Shown piece after piece: positions 9,018-15,646 of a stretch of DNA of 40,111 nucleotides (position 1 is the stretch's first letter; every line of letters begins with the position of its first letter). The position numbers were made by a program, and so were the translations under genes. The stretch lies in contig JAFTCT010000040.1 of assembly GCA_017454525.1 (NCBI GenBank), forward strand, positions 1 to 40,111. The letters run 5' to 3'. The stretch comes from Clostridia bacterium (GTDB lineage: Bacteria > Bacillota > Clostridia > Oscillospirales > CAG-272). The notes below the pieces were generated by a model. That model was not told where the DNA came from. It saw only the letters and a program-made list of their open reading frames with translations, and made no database searches.

Positions 9018-9425
9018 CAAAAACCCCGCGCACAGGCGCGAAAACGGCGCACGCTTTTTTGTGCTTCTGACCTTCCGAACCCTTGTCTATGTTTCTTTCG
9101 GGCGTTCTTTTTTCCCTAAAGAACGGCGGCGGCACACCGGCGTTTCAGACGATAGCACTCAGGCGTTTTCGACCGTTTTCAGAGCAAAAAACCGGGCTTC
9201 CGCAATTGCCGCGGAAGTCCTGTTCGCTTATCAAAATCCCGAAGGGCTGATCCGTTTTCGTTATTCCTCAGTCTCGTAGTAATACGAATAATCGATCCCT
9301 TTCATGATGATCTCGCGGCTGTGGATATCGTCGATCAGGGAAGGGGGCTATATGGACGTCTCTCTTTGCGGCGGATCAAAGGGGTTCATCGCGGAAGTCC
9401 AAAAAAGGAAAGGCAAGGTATACTT
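9018..9425. other. Intergenic region with hairpin and a relic reading frame
   Basis: No intact gene is seen. A 10-bp hairpin (GGGCTTCCGC with GCGGAAGTCC, 9194-9220) has no T run. Its arm GCGGAAGTCC recurs at about 9392. On the minus strand, 9261-9347 encodes 28 residues without a start (SLIDDIHSREIIMKGIDYSY, then YYETEE and a stop). This looks like the C-terminal tail of a lost protein, but I cannot place it. Confidence 0.4.
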
Positions 9426-9590
9426 ATGAAAAAAGCAAAAATTCTCTGCGCACTTCTCTCGATTCTGCTCTTGTTTTCGGTGCTTGGTGTGTTATTCTCA
9501 AACGTTGCATTTGATGTATTTTTCCAAAAAATACATATGAATCAAATTATCTCATTGACTTTTTCACAAAAAAAACGTACTATGGAGTAG
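9426..9590 (+). CDS. Possible 54-residue membrane or secreted peptide
   Basis: The frame starts MKKAKILCALLSILLLFSVL and has one hydrophobic segment (about 5-28) with a basic start, like a signal peptide or membrane anchor. The mature part is about 25 residues. An AAGG lies nine bases before the ATG. The end of the frame overlaps the strong promoter at 9555-9583, so it may be a decayed gene rather than a working one. The family is unknown. Confidence 0.35.
   Translation: MKKAKILCALLSILLLFSVLGVLFSNVAFDVFFQKIHMNQIISLTFSQKKRTME
9555..9583 (+). promoter_or_regulatory. Promoter of the small secreted protein/lipoprotein operon
   Basis: TTGACT (9555-9560), 17 bases, then TACTAT (9578-9583). It lies about 80 bases before the 68-residue secreted protein. 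A near copy (TTGACTTTTTCA followed by an A-rich run) lies at 10905 beyond the lipoprotein gene. Confidence 0.65.
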
Positions 9591-9664
9591 GAGGAGCATC
9601 ATACGTTTTCCTACGAATAGTATTGATCGCAGACAAAATTGAAAAGTACATTTATAAGGACAAT

Positions 9665-9871
9665 ATGAAAAAACGGTTATGCTCTATACTGTTGTCGATT
9701 ACGCTTGTGATTTGTATGTTTTTCGCTTGCGTATCGACGAGCTACGCAGAAGAGCTCACAGAAGGCAATACGGCATCTTCCGAGCAGTCAGGTTTGATGC
9801 AAGAGGATGCCGCCCGGAATTCCCAAATGACAGTTCCCGGCACCGAGACGCAGCTTCCCGAAGGAGTATAA
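9665..9871 (+). CDS. Small secreted protein, 68 residues
   Basis: The frame starts MKKRLCSILLSITLVICMFF and has a signal peptide that probably ends at SYA/EE near residue 33. The mature part is about 35 mostly polar and acidic residues (EELTEGNTASSEQSG, ending TQLPEGV). AAGGA lies five bases before the ATG at 9665. It is followed after 18 bases by a lipoprotein gene and shares its promoter. No family is recognised; a role in the envelope together with the lipoprotein is inferred from position only. Confidence 0.55.
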   Translation: MKKRLCSILLSITLVICMFFACVSTSYAEELTEGNTASSEQSGLMQEDAARNSQMTVPGTETQLPEGV

Positions 9872-9889
9872 TACAAGGAGAAATAAAAA

Positions 9890-10783
9890 ATGAAGAAATT
9901 ATTGCTTATCCTGTTGGCTTGCTCTGTGCTTACAATAACCGGGTGTTCATCAGATATACCCGAATTTAAGAGGATCAGTTATAACCGGCAATCGTTGAAC
10001 AAAATGACGGCAGAAAACTTTGATGATGCCACACGTGTCAATTATTTGTCGGAAATGGATTTTGATCAATTTCCTTCGCAGTTGCCTGTCTATAAAATTT
10101 CCAAAAGCAAAATTTCAAAAGACGATTATTTGCAGCTGCTGGATCACCTTGGACTTGGCGAGCAAGAAAAAGCGTTTTCATTGAATGAAAATATAATTTC
10201 CGGCGATTTGGTTGAGATTCCGGATCATCGGGGATATGTTTTGAAATCGGAAAATGAGATTCAGACAGCAGCAATGCAAACATTTCAAAACACGTCCTAT
10301 TATGATGAAGAATATAAATGTGTCGGAATAACGAGTACGGATAGGTTTGGTGATAAAGACGGAGAACATATTGTAAGAGTCGGCGTATCTTTTTTAAGAA
10401 AAAAAGATGGTATCCGAATAATCGGAAATGACTCCTTTGAATTATACTTTGACGGAAGCGGTCTTGAAGGAGTGTATATTGAATCGTACGATTATACTTC
10501 GACCGGTACAATGGAATTGATCCCCGTAGAAGAAGCCGCAGGCAGGATAAAATCCCCCGATTCGTTTAATATCGATGAAACCGGTCTTGGAAAAGAGATG
10601 CAAAAGATCGATACTTTGGAAGTTCAGAAAGTAAATTTGTATTGGGTCAATCAATACAGTAAGGGCTGTGATGTGTTGCAACCGGTATACTGTTTCAGCG
10701 GTATTGCGACCGATATCAACGGCACAAAGGCACCGTTTGATTCCATCGTTATAGCCGTTCCCGAATCCTACACGCAGGAATAA
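9890..10783 (+). CDS. Lipoprotein of unknown function, 297 residues
   Basis: The protein starts MKKLLLILLACSVLTITGCS with a lipobox (ITGC, Cys19), so it should be anchored on the outer face of the membrane. The rest is mixed alpha/beta with no membrane segments. C-terminal strands such as FELYFDGSGLEGVYIESYDY and the later VQKVNLYWVNQYSKGC, then LQPVYCFSG, recall the Firmicutes regulatory lipoprotein folds of the YycH/YycI or PepSY sort, but this is a guess. AAGGAG precedes the ATG by about nine bases. Codon use is more AT-rich than in the flanking housekeeping genes. Confidence 0.65.
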   Translation: MKKLLLILLACSVLTITGCSSDIPEFKRISYNRQSLNKMTAENFDDATRVNYLSEMDFDQFPSQLPVYKISKSKISKDDYLQLLDHLGLGEQEKAFSLNENIISGDLVEIPDHRGYVLKSENEIQTAAMQTFQNTSYYDEEYKCVGITSTDRFGDKDGEHIVRVGVSFLRKKDGIRIIGNDSFELYFDGSGLEGVYIESYDYTSTGTMELIPVEEAAGRIKSPDSFNIDETGLGKEMQKIDTLEVQKVNLYWVNQYSKGCDVLQPVYCFSGIATDINGTKAPFDSIVIAVPESYTQE

Positions 10784-10932
10784 GGGATCGTTTTCCGATA
10801 CGCTCAGCTTTTGGTTATTGTTTATGATAAAACGTTCGGATGAAAATTCCGCACCGTTTTTTGCGTAAAAATTGAAAGTTTACAAAAAATCAACAATTAT
10901 TACGTTGACTTTTTCAAAAAAATCGTTCTATT
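10784..10932 (+). promoter_or_regulatory. Orphan promoter-like copy in a gene-free gap
   Basis: The gap after the lipoprotein holds a weak AAAACG/CGTTTT hairpin near 10825-10862. TTGACT follows at 10905-10910, with TCTATT at 10927-10932 (16-base spacing), and then GGAGAGG. This resembles the 9555 promoter and its ribosome site, but no plus-strand gene follows until 12106. It looks like the promoter of a gene that was lost or replaced. Confidence 0.4.
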
Positions 10933-11149
10933 TTGTTGGAGAGGACAAACGCTTCCTATTCAGTTGTTTGCAATTTGCAAACAACTGATCGCTTCTTCTT
11001 TTTACGGTCGCCCAATACACGCGCGGATTTTTGCTCTTGGTCAGCGCTTCGGCGATATCCGCAGCGCAAAACCACCATTTGGAACTCTCTTCGTCCCAAA
11101 CGGCGCGCACCGGGATATCTTCAAAAAATCGTATGGATGTTTTTCGCAT
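10928..11149 (-). pseudogene. Truncated Bro-N (phage antirepressor-like) gene
   Basis: The start MRKTSIRFFEDIPVRAVWDE, then SKWWFCAADIAEAL and YWATVKRR, is a Bro-N domain, a DNA-binding module of phage antirepressors and related accessory proteins. Full-length relatives continue for at least another 100 residues. Here similarity ends at LFANCKQL (about 10961) and a short unrelated tail NRKRLSSPTK leads to a stop. The start is at 11149 with GGAGTG upstream. The stretch 10961-10987 is a perfect palindrome only because it codes for QLFANCKQL. The gene starts 26 bases beyond the stop of the four-helix-bundle gene. Confidence 0.7.
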
Positions 11150-11175
11150 TATGATCACTCCGCAGCACAATTCCG

Positions 11176-11532
11176 CTATTCACTTTTTTCTTTCATGGTT
11201 TTTATTGAGGAAATAAGCATACGTCTGATCGCGCCGCAATCGTTCTGTATCGGTTTGTACGTCTGTTCGTCCTCATATCCGGTTTCAAACAGCAACTCAA
11301 GCCAATACTCGGTTTCATATACTTCTTTCAGCGAAATTTCAAACTTTGAAATAAAATCATTTATACCCTGCGCATATTGCGCTTCGTGAATATTTGCGCC
11401 GATCGAGGTACCGCTCCTGAGCAACTGGTTAGTCAGCACGGATTCGTGATGTTTCTCTTTGATCGCTCTGCAAAGAAGAACAATTTGCTTTGCAAAACAT
11501 TTTGATTTGTTGCAAAGAACGCTGTCAGACAT
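11176..11532 (-). CDS. Four-helix bundle protein, S23/Avd-like
   Basis: A 118-residue all-helical protein. The family signature is clear: TNQLLRSGTSIGANIHEA, then DFISKFEISLKEVYETEYWL. The family (23S rRNA intervening-sequence protein) is related to Avd, the accessory protein of diversity-generating retroelements. Free-standing members have no known function; nucleic-acid binding is suspected for the family. The ATG at 11532 has GAGGTGATG eight bases upstream. No reverse transcriptase or rRNA is in the window. It is flanked by a truncated Bro-N gene on one side and a micro-hairpin array on the other. Confidence 0.85.
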   Translation of the reverse strand: MSDSVLCNKSKCFAKQIVLLCRAIKEKHHESVLTNQLLRSGTSIGANIHEAQYAQGINDFISKFEISLKEVYETEYWLELLFETGYEDEQTYKPIQNDCGAIRRMLISSIKTMKEKSE

Positions 11533-11587
11533 TGTCATCACCTCGAATAAAGTAAATCATAAGATTTGCTTTTTTTCAAGTTGTTTT

Positions 11588-11790
11588 GTCCTTGCGGACA
11601 GTTGTATAGCGGATAGTTATATTGCCGCATTCTGCGGCAGTTATATTGTCCCTGCGGGACAGTTATATTTCCCGCTGACGCGAGAAGTGATATTATATTC
11701 GTTCCTGAACTCGTCCGAAGGACGAATATAACTGCGAAGCAATATCACTCGTCCGAAGGACGAATATAACTCGTTCCGGAGGAACGAATA
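11588..11790. repeat. Array of micro-hairpins with AGTTATATT spacers and dyad symmetry
   Basis: Short perfect stem-loops repeat about every 22-24 bases: TGTCC/GGACA (11588), GCCGCA/TGCGGC (11624), GTCCC/GGGAC (11648), CGC/GCG (11673), TCGTCC/GGACGA (11711 and 11749) and TCGTTCC/GGAACGA (11771). In the left half each hairpin is followed by AGTTATATT. In the right half the reverse complement AATATAACT is used. AGTGATATT (about 11686) and AATATCACT (about 11741) mark the dyad. Stems differ in sequence but keep pairing. It has no ORF and no CRISPR-like constant repeats. Confidence 0.8.
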
Positions 11791-11795
11791 TAACT

Positions 11796-11834
11796 GAAAG
11801 AAACCTGATTTGTCTGACAAATCAGGTTTCTTTC
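11796..11834 (-). terminator. Terminator of tRNA-Ala
   Basis: A perfect 18-bp stem (11796-11813 with 11817-11834) encloses a CTG loop, with an AAAG/CTTT edge. It lies one base beyond the tRNA 3' end on the minus strand. It also closes the hairpin array. Confidence 0.8.
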
Positions 11835-11835
11835 A

Positions 11836-11911
11836 TGGTGGAGCATACGAGACTCGAACTCGTGACCCCAACACTGCCAGTGTTGTGCGCTCCCAACTGC
11901 GCTAATGCCCC
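11836..11911 (-). tRNA. tRNA-Ala (anticodon GGC)
   Basis: Read on the minus strand this is a 76-base cloverleaf. The acceptor GGGGCAT pairs with ATGCTCC (one G-U), the D stem is GCGC/GCGC, the anticodon stem is CAACA/TGTTG with loop CTGGCAG, the T arm is ACGAG-TTCGAGT-CTCGT, and CCA is encoded. Anticodon GGC reads alanine GCC/GCU codons. Confidence 0.95.
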
Positions 11912-11953
11912 TTTGGTGATCGATTATTGCTCCGGTTTTTTCCCAGCTCGAAT

Positions 11954-11982
11954 ACTATATCACATCTTTTTCTTCTTGTCAA
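11954..11982 (-). promoter_or_regulatory. Promoter of tRNA-Ala
   Basis: TTGACA (11977-11982) and TATAGT (11954-11959) on the minus strand are separated by 17 bases, about 43 bases before the tRNA 5' end. Confidence 0.8.
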
Positions 11983-12042
11983 GAGTTTTTATCAACATTT
12001 TTAATGTGTTCATTTTTCCTAAAAGAACGTCACATTTGCATA

Positions 12043-12071
12043 TTGATTTTTGCTTCAAACGGCGGTATAAT
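12043..12071 (+). promoter_or_regulatory. Promoter of the CotH lipoprotein gene
   Basis: TTGATT (12043-12048), 17 bases, TATAAT (12066-12071), about 35 bases before the ATG at 12106. Confidence 0.75.
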
Positions 12072-12105
12072 GGCAAAAAGGCCAAAAACGAAAGGAGGAA
12101 GAGCA

Positions 12106-14496
12106 ATGAAACGCCGCCGGTTTGTTAATCGACAGTCGAATATCCGGATGACGGCGCTCGTCCTCTCGCTTATCTTTCTGCTCTGCGCCTGCGAGGGCGC
12201 GCGCCCCGATCCGACCGCCGCGCAGTCGCCTTCGGAAGCGGCGTCTGTTTCGACAGTCGTACCGGTAACGCTGACGGGCGACGCCGTCACAAGTTCGCCG
12301 GAAGCGCCTGTTCCGTCCGGAACGCCTACGCTCACGGTCACGCCGACGCCCTCGCCCACACCCGCGGCAACGTCCACACCGACGGTCACACCTACGCCTA
12401 CTCCTACTCCTACGCCCACGCCGACGGTCACGCCCACGCCGACGCCCGTCGTCGAGGGAGCGCTCTCCTTTACCGTCGGAAACAGACTCTTTTCAAACGC
12501 GCCCGAAGCGTTTTCCGACGGCTTTGACGGTACGGTCGACGGCGAAGCCGTCTTCCGCAACCGCGGCGCGCAGGACGCGTCGGTCACGCTGGTACTCGGC
12601 GAGGAGACAGCGCTTTTTGTCAACGGAACAGAGAGCAGGACCGACCGCATTTCTCTGACGGTCGCGCCGGGGGCAGATCTGTCTCTTGAGCCGGCGTCCC
12701 CCGCGCGCCTTTCGTACCTGCAGATCGACGAAGGCGATCCCGCGGGATACGTTTTCGATGAAAAGGGGTGGGAATACGCTCTTTTGACCTCCGCCGCGCT
12801 CTATCTGTGCGGCGAAGTGACCCTTGAAGAATGCGCGCTTCCCCGCCCGATCTCGCTGACCGTCTGCGCGGGCGCGGAATTCAGATGCGCACGCATGACG
12901 CTCGTGACCGACAGAGCGGGAACGCTCCGTCTGCACGCCGCGGAAGGCGGGCGGCTCACGCTGACTTCGCTTTTCGCCGACGCGCCCGGCTGTGATTTCG
13001 ACCTGGACGGGAACGCCGCTTCGGTCCTGACTGGCGGCAACGCTCCCGCGCGTATCGCTTCCGCTCTGCTGACCGCGGAAAACAACCCGGGGCTGTCCTT
13101 CGACGTTCGTTTCGACGTCGACGGGCACAAGATCGGCGGCGTAATGGATTGTCCGGTGTACGGAAATCTGTTTGACCGCGCGGCGTTGAAGATCGTCCTG
13201 TCGGAGGACGGGAACGAATACGCGCTGACGGCGGATCTTTCGTCGGGAAAGGACTATCTCACGCTGACAAACGAAAACGGACGGTTCTGCCGCTATGAGT
13301 TCCTCCTTACGCGCGTTCCGACCGCGCTGCCGGTCGTGTCGATCGTCACGGAGGAAAAAAAGCCGATCACGGGCAAGGAAACTTACGTCCCGGCGACCGC
13401 CGCGATCGACTGCACCTTCGCTCCCGGCTTTGAAACGCTCGCGCCCGCGGCGTGCGGCGTGCGCGGCAGAGGCAACTCGACCTGGAAGTGGGAGAAGAAG
13501 CCCTATAAGATCAAATTTGAAGAAAAAACGCCGGTGCTCGGTCTGCCCGCGGCGAAGGAATGGGTGCTGCTCGCAAACTACGCCGACAAGTCGCTGATGC
13601 GCAATACGATCGCACTGGAAGCCGCCGCTTTTCTCGGATCGGGCGCGTTTCACCCCACGCAGTACCCTGTTGATCTCTTCGTGAACGGCAGATACGAGGG
13701 CGTCTATTCGATCGGTGAACAGATCGAGGCGAAGAGCGGCAGAGTGGAACTGTCAAAGGAGGGAGAACCGGCGGAGGTCGGCTATCTTCTGGAGATCGGC
13801 GGAACGAACGAGGACGACGTCTGGGATCTGAACGCTTTTTCCACTTCCCTTCTGCGCTTCGTCAAAGTCAAGGCGCCGGGCGGCTCGATCCTCACGAGCG
13901 ACTATACCTCCTATATCAAGAATTACTGCATCGCCGCGGACAACGCCGTCAAGGCGGACAGCGGATATGAGCATTATATCGACGTCGACGCGCTGGTCGA
14001 CTGGTTCATACTCCACGAACTGAGCTGGAATCTCGACTCCAGTTTCCGCCGCTCCTGTTTCATCACCAAGGACGCAGGCGGCAAGCTGACCATGGGTCCC
14101 TCCTGGGACTTCGATCTGGCGTTCGGCAATTTCTTCCGCGACCCGCAGAATTACAAGGGCTGGGCGTGCCTTTACGAAAAGGACGACTACGTGCGCGAGA
14201 ACTGGATGACCTATCTGCTGAACAGCAAATACTTTCTGAACCGCCTCAAGGGGCGATACAAGGAGGTGCAGAACGGTCTCGTTTCCTATATGCTCGCGGA
14301 AATCGACCGGTATTACGGTCTTCTTGCCCCTTCCGCCAAATACAACTTCAAACGCTGGGACATCCTCACGGTGCGCGCCGGCTATCAGGGCTCGGTCATG
14401 ACGAAATACGATACGTTCGAGAAACAGATCGACTACCTGAAAGCGTATATTCTCGGGCGCAGCGAGTGGATCGCGAACGAACTTGCAAAAAAATAA
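12106..14496 (+). CDS. CotH kinase-family lipoprotein with Pro/Thr linker
   Basis: A 796-residue exported protein. The N-terminal hydrophobic stretch ends in a lipobox-like LCAC (Cys29). A low-complexity Thr-Pro linker follows at about 60-120 (TPTPTPTVTPTP). A middle region (about 120-400) is of unknown fold. A CotH domain covers about 405-790: GRGNSTWKWEKKPYKIKF, WVLLANYADKSLMRN, YEGVYSIGEQIE and the Asp-rich WDFDLAFGN. CotH proteins are atypical protein kinases; in Bacillus the spore-coat member phosphorylates coat proteins, while secreted clostridial members are poorly known. The ATG at 12106 has AAAGGAGG upstream. It is a single gene with its own promoter and terminator. Confidence 0.85.
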   Translation: MKRRRFVNRQSNIRMTALVLSLIFLLCACEGARPDPTAAQSPSEAASVSTVVPVTLTGDAVTSSPEAPVPSGTPTLTVTPTPSPTPAATSTPTVTPTPTPTPTPTPTVTPTPTPVVEGALSFTVGNRLFSNAPEAFSDGFDGTVDGEAVFRNRGAQDASVTLVLGEETALFVNGTESRTDRISLTVAPGADLSLEPASPARLSYLQIDEGDPAGYVFDEKGWEYALLTSAALYLCGEVTLEECALPRPISLTVCAGAEFRCARMTLVTDRAGTLRLHAAEGGRLTLTSLFADAPGCDFDLDGNAASVLTGGNAPARIASALLTAENNPGLSFDVRFDVDGHKIGGVMDCPVYGNLFDRAALKIVLSEDGNEYALTADLSSGKDYLTLTNENGRFCRYEFLLTRVPTALPVVSIVTEEKKPITGKETYVPATAAIDCTFAPGFETLAPAACGVRGRGNSTWKWEKKPYKIKFEEKTPVLGLPAAKEWVLLANYADKSLMRNTIALEAAAFLGSGAFHPTQYPVDLFVNGRYEGVYSIGEQIEAKSGRVELSKEGEPAEVGYLLEIGGTNEDDVWDLNAFSTSLLRFVKVKAPGGSILTSDYTSYIKNYCIAADNAVKADSGYEHYIDVDALVDWFILHELSWNLDSSFRRSCFITKDAGGKLTMGPSWDFDLAFGNFFRDPQNYKGWACLYEKDDYVRENWMTYLLNSKYFLNRLKGRYKEVQNGLVSYMLAEIDRYYGLLAPSAKYNFKRWDILTVRAGYQGSVMTKYDTFEKQIDYLKAYILGRSEWIANELAKK

Positions 14497-14501
14497 AAAA
14501 C

Positions 14502-14555
14502 AAAAGGGGCTGTATCATCCTGCGCATCAGCGCTGAATGAAACAACCCCGTTTTT
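14502..14555. terminator. Bidirectional terminator between the CotH gene and rpmB
   Basis: GGGGCTGTATCAT and ATGAAACAACCCC form the outer arms of an imperfect hairpin, with an inner GCGC/GCGC part. A runs precede it and a T run follows it. It sits between two convergent stop codons (14496 and 14563). The arms match the palindromes at 1-25 and 151-185. Confidence 0.75.
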
Positions 14556-14562
14556 GTTGCGG

Positions 14563-14772
14563 TCAAGCTTCATCTTTCCCGTGTTTGTTCACGCGTTCAA
14601 CTTTACCGGAACGCAGGCAGCGCGAGCAGACGTAAACCGTCTTGTGCGTGCCGTTATCCACGATCTTGACTTTTCTGATATTGGGCTTGAAGGTTCTGTT
14701 GGTCTTTCTGTTCGAGTGAGATACGTTCTGACCGAACACAACGCCCTTTCCGCAGAGTGCACACTTTGCCAT
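14563..14772 (-). CDS. rpmB: 50S ribosomal protein L28
   Basis: A 69-residue basic protein, the usual length for L28. It has MAKCALCGKGVVFGQNVSHS at the start, KTNRTFKPN and VCSRCLRSGKV. The four cysteines (CxxC twice) mark the zinc-binding C+ form. It belongs to the large ribosomal subunit. GGAGG lies nine bases before the ATG at 14772. It is monocistronic. Confidence 0.97.
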   Translation of the reverse strand: MAKCALCGKGVVFGQNVSHSNRKTNRTFKPNIRKVKIVDNGTHKTVYVCSRCLRSGKVERVNKHGKDEA

Positions 14773-14824
14773 ATTTCTATACCTCCGTATTATTAAAACA
14801 CGTCTTAAGACATTAGCAACGGGC

Positions 14825-14853
14825 ATTATACCATACCTTTTCCAAAAAATCAA
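14825..14853 (-). promoter_or_regulatory. Promoter of rpmB
   Basis: TTGATT (14848-14853) and TATAAT (14825-14830) on the minus strand with 17-base spacing. The leader is about 45 bases. Confidence 0.8.
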
Positions 14854-14936
14854 CACTTTTTTTCAATTCTTGTAAAATTTTTTTGTTCTTTTCTATTTCT
14901 TTTTCATTATATGTATCATCATAAAACAAATTATCA

Positions 14937-15110
14937 ACACAATACAACAATTCTTCCGCGAACAATCGCCGGAACCGGGCGGGTCTGTGCGAAGCAGCGT
15001 CCGCCCCGGCGCGCGCCGCGCAAAGTGTTTCTACACAATACAACAATTCTTCCGCGAACAATCGACCGAACCGGGCGGGTCTGCGCGAAGCAGCGTCCGC
15101 CCCGGCGCGC
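14937..15110. repeat. Two tandem copies of a 78-bp GC-rich repeat (period 96 bp)
   Basis: Copy 1 starts at 14937 and copy 2 at 15033. Both run from ACACAATACAACAATTCTTC to a CCGCCCCGGCGCGC end, with only a few base changes. Both strands stay open in more than one frame, giving repeats such as LFAEELLYCV or RGGRCFAQTRP, but no start with a ribosome site is seen. The 490-base gap between the rpmB promoter and the next terminator holds nothing else recognisable. Confidence 0.7.
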
Positions 15111-15261
15111 CGGGGTCGAAGAGTTTTGGCGGAGCAGAAAACCGTTCAGACGAAGAAAACGCCGACGGGAATACTTTGTGTATTTCCGAGGTGTTTTCTG
15201 AAGTATGGGCGATTTTATGCCCGACAAAACCGGGCGATCATTCGCAAAGACCCGCCTAAAA

Positions 15262-15300
15262 GAAAAAGACGGAGCCGTGCGCACCGGCTCCGTCTTTTTC
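15262..15300 (-). terminator. Terminator of the 38-residue peptide gene
   Basis: A perfect 16-bp stem GAAAAAGACGGAGCCG / CGGCTCCGTCTTTTTC encloses a 7-base loop, with T runs in both directions. It lies ten bases beyond the peptide stop codon. Confidence 0.85.
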
Positions 15301-15310
15301 CTGTTTTGAA

Positions 15311-15427
15311 TTACCAGCGCACGACCTGGGGCTCGCCCTCGCCGTCGGTGGGAGACAGTTTCAGCAGATCGCTTTCAACGAATACCACAACTTCTGCGAC
15401 CGGTGCTTCATAAACGTTGTTGGTCAT
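15311..15427 (-). CDS. 38-residue peptide with YEAPVAEVVVF motif
   Basis: The product starts MTNNVYEAPVAEVVVFVESD and ends GEGEPQVVRW. An AAGGAG site lies about eight bases before the ATG at 15427. The pattern [VY]-E-x-P-x2-E-V-x2-[FV] near the N-terminus, followed by acidic residues and a short Ser/Gly tail, is what I recall from many orphan peptides of gut Clostridia that some tools flag as peptide natural-product precursors. No maturase, protease or exporter is adjacent. The tail has no Cys and a single Ser and Thr. It is a stand-alone unit with a consensus promoter, a 120-base leader and its own terminator. Confidence 0.7.
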   Translation of the reverse strand: MTNNVYEAPVAEVVVFVESDLLKLSPTDGEGEPQVVRW

Positions 15428-15549
15428 GGATGTTTTCTCCTTCATATAAGTACTTATACGGATGACCCGTCCGGCGGTCCGACTTGCAACATAAACAGAC
15501 TGTACGATCGATCGTCTGCACCGCAAAACGTCATTCGCCGGATATCATA
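15428..15549 (-). promoter_or_regulatory. Long 5' leader of the peptide gene
   Basis: About 120 bases separate the expected transcript start (near 15549) from the ATG. Hairpins are possible at 15496-15518 (CAGAC/GTCTG with an inner GATCGATC) and around 15461-15480 (GACCCGTCCGGCGGTC). No known riboswitch class is recognised. Confidence 0.45.
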
Positions 15550-15555
15550 CTATGG

Positions 15556-15584
15556 ATTATACACGCGAACAAGGCGTTTGTCAA
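15556..15584 (-). promoter_or_regulatory. Perfect consensus SigA promoter of the peptide gene
   Basis: TTGACA (15579-15584), exactly 17 bases, then TATAAT (15556-15561) on the minus strand. It is the closest match to consensus in the window and suggests strong expression. Confidence 0.88.
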
Positions 15585-15646
15585 GGGTTTTTTCAAAAAA
15601 GTTTCCTCATTTGCAAAAAAATAATTGAAAATACCTGAAAACGCGC

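Noticed and set aside
10961..10987. Perfect 27-base palindrome as an operator or terminator
   Set aside because: It is the coding sequence for QLFANCKQL in the Bro-N gene, a peptide I recall as typical of the family, so the symmetry is explained by codons.
11176..11532. Diversity-generating retroelement
   Set aside because: Only an Avd-like gene is present; there is no reverse transcriptase and no template/variable repeat pair in the window.
11588..11790. CRISPR array
   Set aside because: The constant part is only nine bases, the variable parts are self-complementary, units flip orientation in the middle, and no cas genes are present.
11796..11911. tRNA-Ala as an integration site of a complete element
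   Set aside because: No integrase and no duplicated tRNA end are seen near it; only a truncated accessory segment adjoins it.
12493..13653. Long minus-strand open frame inside the CotH gene
   Set aside because: Arg/Gly-rich shadow of a GC-rich gene; the plus-strand CotH motifs are clear.
14813..15061. Minus-strand gene ending KSVDFLEKVWYNARC
   Set aside because: It overlaps the rpmB promoter, lacks a ribosome site and consists mostly of the tandem repeat.
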